In this document: positions 50,044 to 57,317 of the stretch, in pieces
Numbering within the stretch: the stretch's first letter is position 1
How the letters are laid out: each line of letters starts with the position of its first letter
Assembly: GCA_029226975.1 (NCBI GenBank)
Contig: JAQXZB010000007.1
Span: forward strand, 1 to 64,000
Source: Clostridiales bacterium
GTDB lineage: Bacteria; Bacillota; Clostridia; UBA1381
Reading direction: 5' to 3'
Length of the DNA stretch: 64,000 nt
Program-made: the position numbers and the translations under genes
Notes under the pieces: model-generated
Told to the model about the DNA's origin: nothing
Databases searched by the model: none
What the model saw: only the letters and a program-made list of their open reading frames with translations

Positions 50044-52269
50044 CATAGAGTGGTGGAAGGTTCTTGCTATTACCTCTTCCTGCTTCTCTCGGGTCAGCTT
50101 GTTGAAGTTTACCGCATAGCCGCTCACACGAATGGTCAAAGACGGGTAAAGGGTGGGGTCATTCATGGCGTCTATCAGCTTTTGACGGTTCAGTACGTTT
50201 ACATTTAAGTGGTGAGCGTCCTGGGCAAAATAGCCGTCAAGCATGGTTGTTAAATTATCCACGCGGTTATCATCGTCCTCTCCCAACGCGTCGGGCGTTA
50301 TGGAGAAGGTGTTGGAAATTCCGTCCTGGCAGCAGTTATAGTTAAGCTTTGCAACCGAGTTAAGGCTTGCCAGTGCACCCTCGCTGTCTCTGCCGTGCAT
50401 CGGGTTTGCACCCGGCGCAAACGGCTCTCCTGCCTTTCTTCCGTCGGGGGTGGAGCCGGTCTTTTTGCCGTACATTACATTCGATGTAATCGTCAAAATC
50501 GAAAGCGTATGCTTCGCGCCCCTGTATGCCTTGGTCTTGCACAGCTCGTTATAGAAGAACTCAACCGCCCACTTGGCAATATCGTCAACCCTGTCATCGT
50601 CATTGCCGTATTTGGGGAAATCGCCCTCGGTCTTGAAGTCGGTTATAATTCCGCGTTCATCCTTAATGGGTGTTACCTTTGCATACTTTATCGCGCTTAA
50701 GCTGTCGGCAAGCACACTCATTCCGCTTATACCGAACGCCATAAGTCTTTCCACGTCCGTATCGTGCAGCGACATCATAAGTCTTTCGTAAGCGTACTTG
50801 TCATGCATATAGTGAATTACGTTCATGGTGTTTACATACAGCTTCGCCATCCATGACGCGTACTTCTTAAAGGCTTCTATAACCTCGTTGTAGTTTAAAG
50901 GCTTTTCGTCAAAAACTCTGCCCTCCGGCGCAATCTGTGAGCCGTAAATTTCGTCCTTGCCGCCGTTTAGCGCCATTAAAAGAGTCTTTGCCAAATTGCA
51001 TCTTGCGCCGAAGAACTGCATCTGCTTTCCTACCTTCATGGCGGATACGCAGCAGGCGATAGCGTAGTCATCGCCGTACATTTCACGCATTACGTCATCG
51101 TTTTCATACTGTATCGAATCGGTGTCTATCGAAACCTTGGCGCAGAAATCCTTAAACGCCTTGGGCAGTCCCTGTGACCACAAAACCGTCAGGTTAGGCT
51201 CCGCACTGGGTCCCAAATTGTAGAGCGTCTGCAAAAAGCGGTAACAGGTCTTTGTTACCATTGTTCTGCCATCCTCGCACATTCCGCCCAGTGAACAGGT
51301 TACCCATACCGGGTCGCCCGCAAATAAATCATTGTATTCGGGAGTTCTCAAATGCCTTACCAATCTCAGCTTCAGCACCAAATCGTCAATAAGCTCCTGA
51401 GCATGAGCCTCGTCAAGAGTACCCTCGGCAATGTCACGCTGCATATAAATATCCAAAAATGTTGAAATTCTGCCTATGCTGTTAGCGGCGCCGTTTTGCT
51501 CCTTTATGGCGCCCAAATATCCGAAATACAGCCACTGCACCGCCTCATAAGCGTTCTTTGCCGGCTCGGATATATCGCAGCCGTACTGTGCTGCCATTTC
51601 CTTTAGCTGTACCATAAATTCAATCTGCTTTGCCAGCTCCTCCAAAAGCCTTATGGTATCCTCGCTCATATCGCCTTCGCCCAAAATGCGCTTGTCCTCT
51701 TTTTTCTTTTCGATGAGGAAATCCATTCCGTAAAGGGCAACACGCCTGTAATCGCCGATAATTCTGCCGCGGGCGTAAGCGTCGGGCAGACCGGTAAGTA
51801 TGCCGGCATGGCGCGCCTTTTTCATTGTGTCGGTATAAACTCTGAACACTCCGGTATTGTGGGTAGTTCTGTAGGTAAACTCGTCCTTTACCTTGTCGCC
51901 TATCTCGTAACCGTATGCCTCACAAGCCTGAACGGCGTTTCTGTAGCCCGCAAAGGGGTTTACCGCTCTCTTTAAGGGCGCGTCCGTCTGAAGTCCTAAA
52001 ATTATATCGTAGCCCTTTGCCACATAGCCCGGCTCATAGGTTAAAAGCGAGGACACATGCTCCGTATCAACGTCCAGCACGCCGCCCTTTTCATTCTCGG
52101 CGATAAGCAGATTTTTAACCTTATTGCTTACCGTAACGGTTCTGGGCGTACAGCCCTCCAGAAAGTCAGCCTCGCCCTCATAGGGTTCATAGTTAAGACG
52201 TATAAACTCATTTACGTTTATATTCTCGTTCCATTCTCCGATTTTGAAGCCTCTCCATGCATTGTTCAT
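50041..52269 (-). CDS. pflB: formate C-acetyltransferase (pyruvate formate-lyase)
   Basis: 742 residues from the ATG at 52269, 9 nt after GGAGG; the ATG at 52278 touches the RBS. Converts pyruvate and CoA to acetyl-CoA and formate. The Cys-Cys pair is in [11 protein letters not shown] and the glycyl-radical loop near the C-terminus is RVSGYAVNF. Formate feeds one-carbon folate metabolism, which fits the ZTP riboswitch in its leader. Oxygen-sensitive enzyme, so the host is an anaerobe. Confidence 0.97.
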   Translation of the reverse strand: MNNAWRGFKIGEWNENINVNEFIRLNYEPYEGEADFLEGCTPRTVTVSNKVKNLLIAENEKGGVLDVDTEHVSSLLTYEPGYVAKGYDIILGLQTDAPLKRAVNPFAGYRNAVQACEAYGYEIGDKVKDEFTYRTTHNTGVFRVYTDTMKKARHAGILTGLPDAYARGRIIGDYRRVALYGMDFLIEKKKEDKRILGEGDMSEDTIRLLEELAKQIEFMVQLKEMAAQYGCDISEPAKNAYEAVQWLYFGYLGAIKEQNGAANSIGRISTFLDIYMQRDIAEGTLDEAHAQELIDDLVLKLRLVRHLRTPEYNDLFAGDPVWVTCSLGGMCEDGRTMVTKTCYRFLQTLYNLGPSAEPNLTVLWSQGLPKAFKDFCAKVSIDTDSIQYENDDVMREMYGDDYAIACCVSAMKVGKQMQFFGARCNLAKTLLMALNGGKDEIYGSQIAPEGRVFDEKPLNYNEVIEAFKKYASWMAKLYVNTMNVIHYMHDKYAYERLMMSLHDTDVERLMAFGISGMSVLADSLSAIKYAKVTPIKDERGIITDFKTEGDFPKYGNDDDRVDDIAKWAVEFFYNELCKTKAYRGAKHTLSILTITSNVMYGKKTGSTPDGRKAGEPFAPGANPMHGRDSEGALASLNSVAKLNYNCCQDGISNTFSITPDALGEDDDNRVDNLTTMLDGYFAQDAHHLNVNVLNRQKLIDAMNDPTLYPSLTIRVSGYAVNFNKLTREKQEEVIARTFHHSM

Positions 52270-52349
52270 AATAATCATCCTCCATTCCGACGTCTTTTCG
52301 GGTCATTGATATTCTTGCCTGAAATTGTTAATTTCAAGCATTTTAAATC

Positions 52350-52455
52350 AAAAAAACCGCAGGACACCCGTATAAACAACAGCGCCCAGACGGTCGGCAA
52401 AAATTAAGTTTCGGCTCCCCTATAGTGCTCTATACTCCGTCAGTCGCCGAAAATT
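52350..52455 (-). ncRNA. ZTP riboswitch (pfl motif) upstream of pflB
   Basis: P1 TTTCGGC/GCCGAAA (52446-52452 with 52409-52415) encloses GACTGACGG, a TATAG/CTATA hairpin and GGGGA. It is followed by GCCGACCGTCTGGGC, the conserved 3' half of the ZTP aptamer. The GGGC that forms the pseudoknot is also the 5' arm of a terminator: CCG-TCT-GGGCGC pairs with GTGTCC-TG-CGG, then seven U ending at 52350. ZTP binding would hold GGGC and let pflB be read, raising formate when 10-formyl-THF is short. Confidence 0.85.
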
Positions 52456-52491
52456 TATATATAAAAGCCGATTATCCGGCTCATTACGGTC

Positions 52492-52520
52492 ATTATAACA
52501 TGAGAGTCCGCTATCGTCAA
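52492..52520 (-). promoter_or_regulatory. pflB promoter
   Basis: Minus-strand TTGACG (52515-52520), 17-bp spacer, perfect TATAAT (52492-52497), about 35 bp ahead of the riboswitch. Confidence 0.75.
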
Positions 52521-52570
52521 GACGGTAATTTCTACAAAAAATAATATTTTTTTAGGTTTCGTCTTGGCAG

Positions 52571-52831
52571 TTATTTGAATTTGTTTGCAATATAATGCCA
52601 TTCTTCCATCGCCGCAAGGGTTGCCGCCGCGCAAACGGGCACCGCGCTGTATGAAAGCTTAACAAACGCAAGTGTCAGCGGCAGCAAAAACAGCAAAAAT
52701 CCCGTAAGCTTATTCATAGCGGTATGCACCGCCGCAAACCGTCTGCGGCATACAAAGCAAAAAACAATATTGACAAGCTTGACCGCCCCAATACCCCCAA
52801 TCCATATCCAAAGCGGGTCATATTTGCTCAT
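52571..52831 (-). pseudogene. C-terminal piece of a CDP-alcohol phosphatidyltransferase
   Basis: 86 residues, two to three membrane segments. LWIWIGGIGAVKLVNIVFC, FAAVHTAMNKLTGFLLFLLPLTL and the end MEEWHYI resemble the second half of the clostridial CDP-alcohol phosphatidyltransferases. The first half, with the catalytic D-G-x2-A-R-x8-G-x3-D motif, is absent, so it cannot be active. An ATG exists 3 bp after the upstream stop, so a short membrane protein could still be made. Confidence 0.6.
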
Positions 52832-52834
52832 AAG

Positions 52835-53380
52835 TCACTTCAATTCTTTCTTACGCAACGCCTCCAACGTCAGTCTGAAAACAAGCTTATTGGGACAATA
52901 TCGGTCATCGGCAAAAATCTCGATACCGTCTTTGTAAAAGTATTCCCTAACAGCGGCAGCCACCGCCGCGCTTCTCGACTGCCCGTATTCGCATTGACAA
53001 ATAATTTTTTCGGCTTTGTCACAAACATCGGCAACAAAATCCGCAATTTTTTGTGCCGCTTCTTTAATTCTCTGTTCCTCTTTTTCTTTGGAGAATGTAA
53101 AATCCTCCTCATAATCATCGATTTCGTCCCAATATATATCATCAAAAGCAACGGAAAGCATCCATTGAGGTCTATTCTTTAGGCGAATCGCTTCTGCGTC
53201 CGTATCCCGTATGCTTATCAGTGCGGTATTGGGAGAAAAGGGCGACAGCGCAAGCTTTTCGGCAGCCTTGCGGCTTAAAATTTCGGGCTTCGGCACTTTT
53301 GGGGTGTTTTTTATATACTCACGAATTTCTTCGGGAACTTCCATATTATCCAAGTCAAAATTTTCTTTCAAGCTATTCAT
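52835..53380 (-). CDS. tyrosine/dual-specificity phosphatase-like protein
   Basis: 181 residues, soluble. The C-terminal half holds a CX5R loop, IICQCEYGQSRSAAVAAAVRE (Cys and Arg of CEYGQSR, about residues 129-135), the signature of Cys-based phosphatases. The general acid Asp is not certain, and the Glu and Tyr in the loop differ from the common CHAGxxR, so substrate may be unusual. Stands alone with the remnant downstream and the MATE gene 47 bp upstream. Confidence 0.7.
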   Translation of the reverse strand: MNSLKENFDLDNMEVPEEIREYIKNTPKVPKPEILSRKAAEKLALSPFSPNTALISIRDTDAEAIRLKNRPQWMLSVAFDDIYWDEIDDYEEDFTFSKEKEEQRIKEAAQKIADFVADVCDKAEKIICQCEYGQSRSAAVAAAVREYFYKDGIEIFADDRYCPNKLVFRLTLEALRKKELK

Positions 53381-53427
53381 TTTATACCTCCCGCATTATC
53401 AAAAGCATCCTGAGAACAAGTGGTTTT

Positions 53428-54777
53428 TTAGCAAAGCGGTTTTATCAGCTTGTGGTATATATGCCTGAATAAAATCAGCGTCAATGTGATTGAAGCCAGC
53501 TCCGCAATGGGAAAGGACCACCACACAAGGTCGATATTATGGAAGCGGGAGAGTACATATGCCACCGGCACAAGAACAATAATCTGTCTTGTAAAGCTTA
53601 CGAGCATACTTAACACACCCTTTCCCAAGGCCTGGAACACAGAAATAATAACCACACAGCCCCCGGCAAGAAGGAAGCTTATGCTTATAATCCTAAGAGC
53701 GGGAACGCCGATGGAAAGCATGTCCGCCGACGCGTTAAAGAGCATGAACAGTCCCTGAGGGAATATCTGCATAACCAAAAATCCCAGAAACATTATCCCA
53801 AAGGCGTAGCACAGGCTGTATTTTACGGTCTGCATAATTCTGTGCCTTTCCCTTGCGCCGTAGTTAAAGGAAACGATCGGCACCATGCCGTTGTTTAAGC
53901 CGAACACCGGCATGAATATGAAGCTTTGCAGCTTGAAATACACGCCGAATACCGCAACCGCGGTTGAGCTGAACACGATAAGTATTTTGTTAAGGCAAAA
54001 GGTCATAACCGAGCTTACCGATGCCATAAGCATTGACGGTATGCCGACGGACAAAATCGTCCGTATAACACCGCCATCGGGACGAAAGCCCCGAATTTTA
54101 AAGGTAACATCAGGATTTTTCTTATGGTTTATGATAACGGCGATAATTCCGGCAACGATTTGTCCGATTACCGTAGCCACCGCCGCTCCCGCAACGCCCA
54201 GCTTCGGAAAACCCAGAAGCCCGAAAATCATAATCGGGTCAAGGATTATATTTATAACCGCGCCGGTGCCCTGTGTAATCATGGTATACACTGTTCTGCC
54301 GGTTGCCTGCAAAACCCTCTCAAAGCCGATCTGCACAAACAAGCCCAGGGAACAGCCGGTAACAATGGAAAGATACTGTACACCAAGCTCCGTTATTTCA
54401 CCCTCGCCGGACTGGGTTATGTAAAAGGGACGTATCACTGTAAAGGACAGTATAAGGAATATAAAAAAAGCAATAAGCTCTATAAATACGCCGTTTACCG
54501 CCGTTTTATCCGCCTTTTCGTAATCACGCTGACCAAGCGAGCGGGACAAAAGGGCGTTAATGCCGACACCGATACCCACAGCGGTGCTTATCATGAGGTT
54601 TTGCATGGGGAAAGCGAGGGACACCGCGGTAAGAGCATTTTCGGAAAGCTTTGCGACAAACATACTGTCCACAACATTATAAAGCGCCTGCACCAGCATA
54701 GAAATCATCATGGGCAGTGCCATGGAAATAAGCAATTTGTTTATGGGCATAACACCCATTTTATTTTCTTTTTTCAT
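53428..54777 (-). CDS. MATE family efflux transporter
   Basis: 449 residues, twelve membrane segments in two halves. LLISMALPMMISMLVQALYNVVDSMFVA and the later FGLLGFPKLGVAGAAVATVIGQ are typical of the MepA/DinF branch, which export drugs or metabolites using H+ or Na+. AAAGGAG precedes the ATG. Two TTTTAGCT direct repeats flank the -35 of its promoter and could be a repressor site. Confidence 0.92.
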   Translation of the reverse strand: MKKENKMGVMPINKLLISMALPMMISMLVQALYNVVDSMFVAKLSENALTAVSLAFPMQNLMISTAVGIGVGINALLSRSLGQRDYEKADKTAVNGVFIELIAFFIFLILSFTVIRPFYITQSGEGEITELGVQYLSIVTGCSLGLFVQIGFERVLQATGRTVYTMITQGTGAVINIILDPIMIFGLLGFPKLGVAGAAVATVIGQIVAGIIAVIINHKKNPDVTFKIRGFRPDGGVIRTILSVGIPSMLMASVSSVMTFCLNKILIVFSSTAVAVFGVYFKLQSFIFMPVFGLNNGMVPIVSFNYGARERHRIMQTVKYSLCYAFGIMFLGFLVMQIFPQGLFMLFNASADMLSIGVPALRIISISFLLAGGCVVIISVFQALGKGVLSMLVSFTRQIIVLVPVAYVLSRFHNIDLVWWSFPIAELASITLTLILFRHIYHKLIKPLC

Positions 54778-54801
54778 TAAAAAACTCCTTTCAACTATTC
54801 A

Positions 54802-54830
54802 ATTATATAACAAAGCTAAAATAAATGCAA
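54802..54830 (-). promoter_or_regulatory. MATE transporter promoter
   Basis: Minus-strand TTGCAT (54825-54830), 17-bp spacer, TATAAT (54802-54807). TTTTAGCT occurs on both sides of the -35. Confidence 0.65.
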
Positions 54831-54871
54831 TAGCTAAAATATTTCAAATATATTACATTGAAAATTAGGGG

Positions 54872-54900
54872 TTGATTTTTCAAAGAAAGTGTGGTATAAT
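54872..54900 (+). promoter_or_regulatory. tRNA-Leu promoter
   Basis: TTGATT (54872-54877), 17-bp spacer, TATAAT (54895-54900), 13 bp before the tRNA. Confidence 0.75.
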
Positions 54901-54913
54901 AGTCGTTGTTAAT

Positions 54914-55000
54914 GCGGATATGGCGGAATTGGCAGACGCGCTAGATTCAGGTTCTAGTGAAGGTTCCTTCATGCAGGTTCAAGTCCTGTTATCCGCACCA
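54914..55000 (+). tRNA. tRNA-Leu (CAG)
   Basis: 87 nt including an encoded CCA. Acceptor GCGGATA pairs with the 3' TATCCGC; the anticodon stem CTAGA/TCTAG holds loop TTCAGGT, anticodon CAG. A long variable arm (GAAGGTTCCTTC) and GGTTCAAGTCC T-arm confirm a class II leucine tRNA. Confidence 0.96.
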
Positions 55001-55004
55001 TTAC

Positions 55005-55052
55005 GAGTGTTCTTACAGGATTTTGGATGTTCTGTAAAGACACTCTTTTTTT
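55005..55052 (+). terminator. terminator of tRNA-Leu
   Basis: GAGTGT-TC-TTACAG pairs with CTGTAA-A-GACACTC, then a T run. Confidence 0.8.
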
Positions 55053-55103
55053 GTCCGATGTCAAAATATAGTCAGCGGGGAAAATTAAAATATTCAAATA
55101 TGC

Positions 55104-55141
55104 AAAAACGGCTCAAAACCATAGGTTTTAAGCCGTTTTTT
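55104..55141. terminator. terminator between convergent tRNA genes
   Basis: AAAAACGGCT pairs with AGCCGTTTTTT, with inner AACC/GGTT. It immediately follows the 3' end of tRNA-Lys and can act in both directions. Confidence 0.75.
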
Positions 55142-55142
55142 C

Positions 55143-55218
55143 TGGTACGCGATCAGGGGCTCGAACCCTGGACACCCTGATTAAGAGTCAGGTGCTCTAC
55201 CAACTGAGCTAATCACGC
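55143..55218 (-). tRNA. tRNA-Lys (CTT)
   Basis: 76 nt with encoded CCA. Acceptor GCGTGAT with ATCGCGT-A; D-arm AGCTCAGTTGGTAGAGC; anticodon stem CCTGA/TCAGG with loop CTCTTAA, anticodon CTT; T-arm GGGTTCGAGCCC. Confidence 0.95.
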
Positions 55219-55245
55219 ATATGCTCTCTTCCGAACACAAGAGTT

Positions 55246-55274
55246 ATTATACCATATACCCGGACGCTTGTCAA
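55246..55274 (-). promoter_or_regulatory. tRNA-Lys promoter
   Basis: Minus-strand perfect TTGACA (55269-55274), 17-bp spacer, perfect TATAAT (55246-55251). Confidence 0.85.
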
Positions 55275-55311
55275 GTGTTTTTTTGAATTTTATTTATCTT
55301 TATACTTTCCT

Positions 55312-55443
55312 ATGATTATTAAGATTGCCGATTTATTTCACACCTCTATTGACAGCCTGTTGTCCGGCGATGATACAGAAATCCCAAATACCGATGACAA
55401 CAATCTGATGTCACTTATAAACAGTCTGTCTGCCGATAACTGA
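55312..55443 (+). pseudogene. fragment of an XRE-family regulator
   Basis: 43 residues. IIKIADLFHTSIDSLLSG resembles the last helix of a Cro/CI-type helix-turn-helix domain (usually LIKIADFFNVSLDYLLG); the rest is acidic and not recognised. There is no RBS and the DNA-binding helices before it are absent, so this is probably a leftover 3' end. It stops inside the repeated hairpin at 55440. Confidence 0.5.
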
Positions 55444-55474
55444 CTAAGTCCACAGACCTTGTCAGGCTCTTTTA
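55440..55474 (-). repeat. terminator-like hairpin, copy 2 of the repeated module
   Basis: Begins at the TAA of the ApbE gene: CTGACAAGGTC, loop TGTG, GACTT-AGTCAG. About 30 of 35 bases match copy 1 at 72-106. It lacks the GCTCTT right arm present in copy 1. Confidence 0.6.
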
Positions 55475-56446
55475 TTTAATCACCGTATATTCACTTTGGC
55501 AGGTAAAATCCTCCTCTAAGGCGGGAGTGATGTATATCTCGTTTTCCTCCGTTACAAAAACCGCCTCGAAATCGTTCCTTTGCTCATAAATGCGCGCGCC
55601 CTCGTCAAGTCCCGTTACAAACAGCGCTGTGGACAGGGCATCGGCAAGCAGGCCGCTTTTTGCGATTACCGTTACCGAACTTAGTCCGCTTTGGGCGGGG
55701 AAGCCGGTTTTGGGGTCTATTATATGATGATATTTTTTTCCGTTTTCTTCAAAATAACGCTGATAGCTTCCGGCGGTTACCACCGCCGCATTATAAACGT
55801 TTACCGCCGCGATGTATTTACTTGGGTCAAGAGGGTTTTGTATGCCCACCGACCACTTCTTTGTGCCGTTTTTTTTGCCTAAGGTCTGCACGTTGCCGCC
55901 CAAAGAAACAATCGCCGAGGATGCGTTATGCTCACTCATGGTCTTTATCACCGCGTCCGAGGCAAAGCCCTTGGCAACGGCGCCCAAATCCAATGACGCG
56001 TCCTTATCTATTGTCACATTATTCCCCGACACGCTTATTTTCGAGCAGTCCACACTGTTTAGGGCTTCTTTAATCTCCTCCATATCCGCAACCCGGTATT
56101 CTCCTTTTCCGAAGCCCCACAAATCCATTACCGGGGCAATGGTAATATCCATTGCACCGCCCGTTTCCTCGCCTATATGGGCGGCGGTTTTTATGAGCTG
56201 TGCGCTGTCTGAAGAAACCGTATAGGATTTTTGGGTGTTTAATTTATATATATCGCTTTCGGGGTCAAAGCGGTCAAAAAGCTTTTCCAGTCTTTTAATT
56301 TCCGCCTGTGCCGCATCGATTGCGCCGGCATTGTCAGCCGTTATATCCATGATTGTATCCATCGCGTATATTGTGCGCGTCTGCATCGGTTTTTGACAGG
56401 ATGTGAGCAGACACGCAAGCAAAAGCGCCGCAAGAGCTAATCTCAT
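55472..56446 (-). CDS. apbE: FAD:protein FMN transferase (ApbE), lipoprotein
   Basis: 324 residues. Lipoprotein signal with Cys at LLTSC (residue 17). ApbE motifs: YAMDTIMDITADN, FDPESDIYKLN, GGAMDITIAPVMDLWGFG, SLDLGAVAKGFASD, SLGGNVQTLG and HHIIDPKTGFPAQ, with the metal and FAD sites intact. It attaches FMN to Thr or Ser of extracytoplasmic flavoproteins. Its start overlaps the Gx gene stop, so the two are coupled. No FMN-binding-domain substrate is in the window. Confidence 0.94.
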   Translation of the reverse strand: MRLALAALLLACLLTSCQKPMQTRTIYAMDTIMDITADNAGAIDAAQAEIKRLEKLFDRFDPESDIYKLNTQKSYTVSSDSAQLIKTAAHIGEETGGAMDITIAPVMDLWGFGKGEYRVADMEEIKEALNSVDCSKISVSGNNVTIDKDASLDLGAVAKGFASDAVIKTMSEHNASSAIVSLGGNVQTLGKKNGTKKWSVGIQNPLDPSKYIAAVNVYNAAVVTAGSYQRYFEENGKKYHHIIDPKTGFPAQSGLSSVTVIAKSGLLADALSTALFVTGLDEGARIYEQRNDFEAVFVTEENEIYITPALEEDFTCQSEYTVIK

Positions 56447-56958
56447 TTTTTTATATCCTTTATATATTTTTGTTTTTTTAGGGCGAAAAACACATATTTT
56501 GCCGCCATGCCGGTAAAAAGCCCCGTAACAACCCCGCTTATTAAAAGCACCGGCAGATAATATATTACCTGCCTTACTCCCGTAAGCACAAACGCCGCGG
56601 CTATCTGTCCCATATTATGCGCCGCCGCGCCCAAAATGCTTACAAGCCACATATTTTTTTCGTCAAGCCAATAAGAAGCAAGGCTCATCGCCAAAAAGCA
56701 CATAAGCCCCCCGGCGGCGCTGTAGCACAGGGCAAACAGGTTTCCGGTAAAGATACTTCCCAGTAAAATCCGAAGCGCAAGTATCAAAAACGCTTCTTTT
56801 CTGCCGAGAATATATATTGCCTCTAAGGTTATCACATTGGCAAGCCCCAACTTTACTCCGGGAATTGGCACAAGGGGAGGAAGCTGAGCTTCTATCACGA
56901 AAATTGTCAGTGCCGCCGCTAAAAGCAGTGCCGACAGCGTAAGTCGTTTTGTTCTCAT
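56443..56958 (-). CDS. Gx transporter family protein (EetB-like)
   Basis: 171 residues, five to six membrane segments. VPIPGVKLGLANVITLEAIYILG and GSIFTGNLFALCYSAAGGL are typical of PF07456, once annotated as heptaprenyl diphosphate synthase component I. From memory, the Listeria extracellular electron-transfer locus encodes such a protein (EetB) beside a NusG-domain-II protein (EetA) and an ApbE. Start overlaps the NusG-II gene stop by one base and its stop overlaps apbE. Confidence 0.83.
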   Translation of the reverse strand: MRTKRLTLSALLLAAALTIFVIEAQLPPLVPIPGVKLGLANVITLEAIYILGRKEAFLILALRILLGSIFTGNLFALCYSAAGGLMCFLAMSLASYWLDEKNMWLVSILGAAAHNMGQIAAAFVLTGVRQVIYYLPVLLISGVVTGLFTGMAAKYVFFALKKQKYIKDIKK

Positions 56959-57317
56959 TACATACCTCCGGTCGCCGCGTCCGGCTCTTCATTGCCCTCA
57001 ATCGATACGGAAAGCTCATGGGGCAGACAAACAATGGGCAAAGAGCCGCCGGATATATAACCGCGCTTTTGACATATTTTATCGGGGCAGTCCGCTTCAA
57101 TAACGCAAATTCTGCCCTTTTCCACGCGTATTACATTCATTCCTTTTTCGCTCTTTACCGTAAACTCATAAGGCTCGCTCACCTTGTCAAGGTCGATTTT
57201 TCTTATTACCTCATTCCCCCGGCGCACCAGGGCGATTGTGCCGCCCTTGGGGCGAAAAATCACCGCCAAGGCAAGGACAAAAATCACCGCCGCTAAGATT
57301 ATTACCGCTTTTTTCAT
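56958..57317 (-). CDS. NusG domain II-containing protein (EetA-like)
   Basis: 119 residues: one N-terminal membrane segment (VIILAAVIFVLALAVIF), then a small beta domain (IRVEKGRICVIEADCPDKICQKRGYI, GGSLPIVCLPHELSVSIEG). The conserved DCPDKxCxxxG stretch is typical of these extracytoplasmic NusG-II proteins. Function is not established; the family travels with Gx and ApbE proteins and is proposed to help flavin-based electron export. Start overlaps the upstream glycosyltransferase stop by 4 nt. Confidence 0.82.
   Translation of the reverse strand: MKKAVIILAAVIFVLALAVIFRPKGGTIALVRRGNEVIRKIDLDKVSEPYEFTVKSEKGMNVIRVEKGRICVIEADCPDKICQKRGYISGGSLPIVCLPHELSVSIEGNEEPDAATGGM

Noticed and set aside
54872-55180. 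A 102-codon open frame across the tRNA-Leu gene
   Set aside because: It runs through the tRNA, its terminator and part of tRNA-Lys; composition is not like protein and no RBS is present.
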